In this document: piece after piece, positions 63,586 to 64,000 of the stretch | How positions within the stretch are numbered: the first letter of the stretch is position 1 | Layout: each line of letters starts with the position of its first letter | Source of the DNA: CAVXTT01 sp963764685 | GTDB taxonomy: Bacteria; Bacteroidota; Ignavibacteria; Ignavibacteriales; Ignavibacteriaceae | Reading direction: 5' to 3' | NCBI GenBank assembly: GCA_963764685.1 | Contig: CAVXTT010000021.1 | Coordinates: 248,001-312,000 of the forward strand | DNA: 64,000 bases | Translations under genes and position numbers: made by a program | The notes under the pieces: model-generated | The model's input: the letters and a program-made list of their open reading frames with translations, nothing else | Told to the model about the DNA's origin: nothing | Databases searched by the model: none

Positions 63586-64000
63586 ATGAATATTAACAGA
63601 AGAAATTTCGTAAAGCTGCTTTCCGGTATCACTGCCGGCATAACTTTATTCCCGTATCAGAAACTTCGGGCTTCAACTGAAGATAAAGTGATCCGGTCTG
63701 CTAATTCCGCTCCCCAGCCTGCCCTCTGGAAAGACACAGAAATAAACATTGCCTGGATAGGTCACTCGACAATCCTGATGAACTTGTACGGTACAATAAT
63801 ATTAACAGATGCAGTATTGTCCGACCAGATTGGTATACGTTTTTTAGGAATTACTATAGGTCCGGGCAGGATTACTGCTCCTGCTTTAACCATCGAACAG
63901 ATACCCAAACCGGATATTATGCTCTTATCTCACGCTCATATGGACCATATGGATTATGAGACACTGAAGCAGATATCCGGGAAATATAAAAATGAGATCG
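63586..64000 (+). CDS. Metallo-beta-lactamase-fold protein with Tat-type signal (partial, cut by window end)
   Basis: Opens MNINRRNFVKLLSGITAGIT, a twin-arginine export signal (RRNFVK). It then shows ALWKDTEINIAWIGHSTILM and the metal motif LLSHAHMDHMDY (H-x-H-x-D-H) of the MBL fold. The arrangement resembles UlaG-like or NAPE-PLD-like phosphodiesterases and lactonases, but the C-terminal half is outside the window. Tat export would imply a folded, metal-loaded periplasmic enzyme. Confidence 0.85.
   Translation, partial: MNINRRNFVKLLSGITAGITLFPYQKLRASTEDKVIRSANSAPQPALWKDTEINIAWIGHSTILMNLYGTIILTDAVLSDQIGIRFLGITIGPGRITAPALTIEQIPKPDIMLLSHAHMDHMDYETLKQISGKYKNEI

Noticed and set aside
1..64000. 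tRNA, tmRNA and SRP RNA genes
   Set aside because: Spacers were read for T-arm motifs and long terminal pairings; only rnpB met the standard.

Overview
The window looks like one contig from an Ignavibacteria-type member of the Bacteroidota/Chlorobiota group. The evidence is protein content. Several secreted proteins end in type IX secretion (T9SS) type A sorting domains with the NYPNPFNP signature. There are lamin-tail-domain and regulator-propeller surface proteins, a long IspG with the insertion known from Chlorobi, Bacteroidetes and plants, a transaldolase/glucose-6-phosphate isomerase fusion and a specialised NusG paralogue. No tRNA, tmRNA, CRISPR array, transposase or phage gene was seen. 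The one structured RNA is RNase P RNA (rnpB, minus strand, 44461-44854).

Layout. 0.7-7.0 kb: an archaeal-type glutamyl-tRNA(Gln) amidotransferase pair (gatE-gatD), transketolase, and two DinB-fold proteins. 7.2-17.7 kb: surface and secreted proteins (a giant lamin-tail protein, a propeller lipoprotein, a HEAT-like protein, a T9SS substrate) plus an aldo/keto reductase. 18.4-21.3 kb: U32 peptidase, CBS protein, DUF2721 protein and Aat transferase, all heavily frameshifted. 21.6-28.4 kb: an intact, AT-rich, leftward polysaccharide operon (flippase, ATP-grasp enzyme, O-antigen polymerase/ligase-like protein, three glycosyltransferases) ending at two minus-strand terminators. 29.5-35.5 kb: DoxX and DUF1232 proteins and two T9SS substrates set in repeat-filled spacers. 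35.8-40.8 kb: a rightward run of TPR protein, clpX, a secreted amidotransferase-like protein and an FAH-family enzyme. 40.8-44.9 kb: leftward recJ-yebC-ruvC-ruvA and rnpB. 45.3-52.4 kb: a secreted protein of unknown function, a zinc-ribbon coiled-coil protein, Nif3-like protein and ispG. 52.5-64 kb: dnaG, then a run of ugd, nusG-like, YhaM-like, TPR and sirtuin genes, marR, a small membrane protein, rpiB, tal-pgi and a truncated metallo-beta-lactamase-fold protein.

Two window-wide signals matter most. First, about fifteen genes, many of them conserved housekeeping genes, carry single-base frameshifts, several in homopolymers. This looks like an uncorrected error-prone assembly rather than gene decay. 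Affected genes are therefore described as broken but intended, with fragments listed separately where useful. Second, the spacers around the surface-protein genes are mosaics of a small vocabulary of repeated words, some palindromic, joined in a recurring order. Some of these words have become the ends of coding sequences.

Functionally, tkt, rpiB and tal-pgi cover most of the non-oxidative pentose phosphate pathway and its link to glycolysis. ugd and the NusG-like protein probably serve polysaccharide synthesis, perhaps the operon at 21.6-28.4 kb. GatDE suggests Gln-tRNA made by transamidation through the archaeal-type enzyme, which is the most unexpected content of the window.
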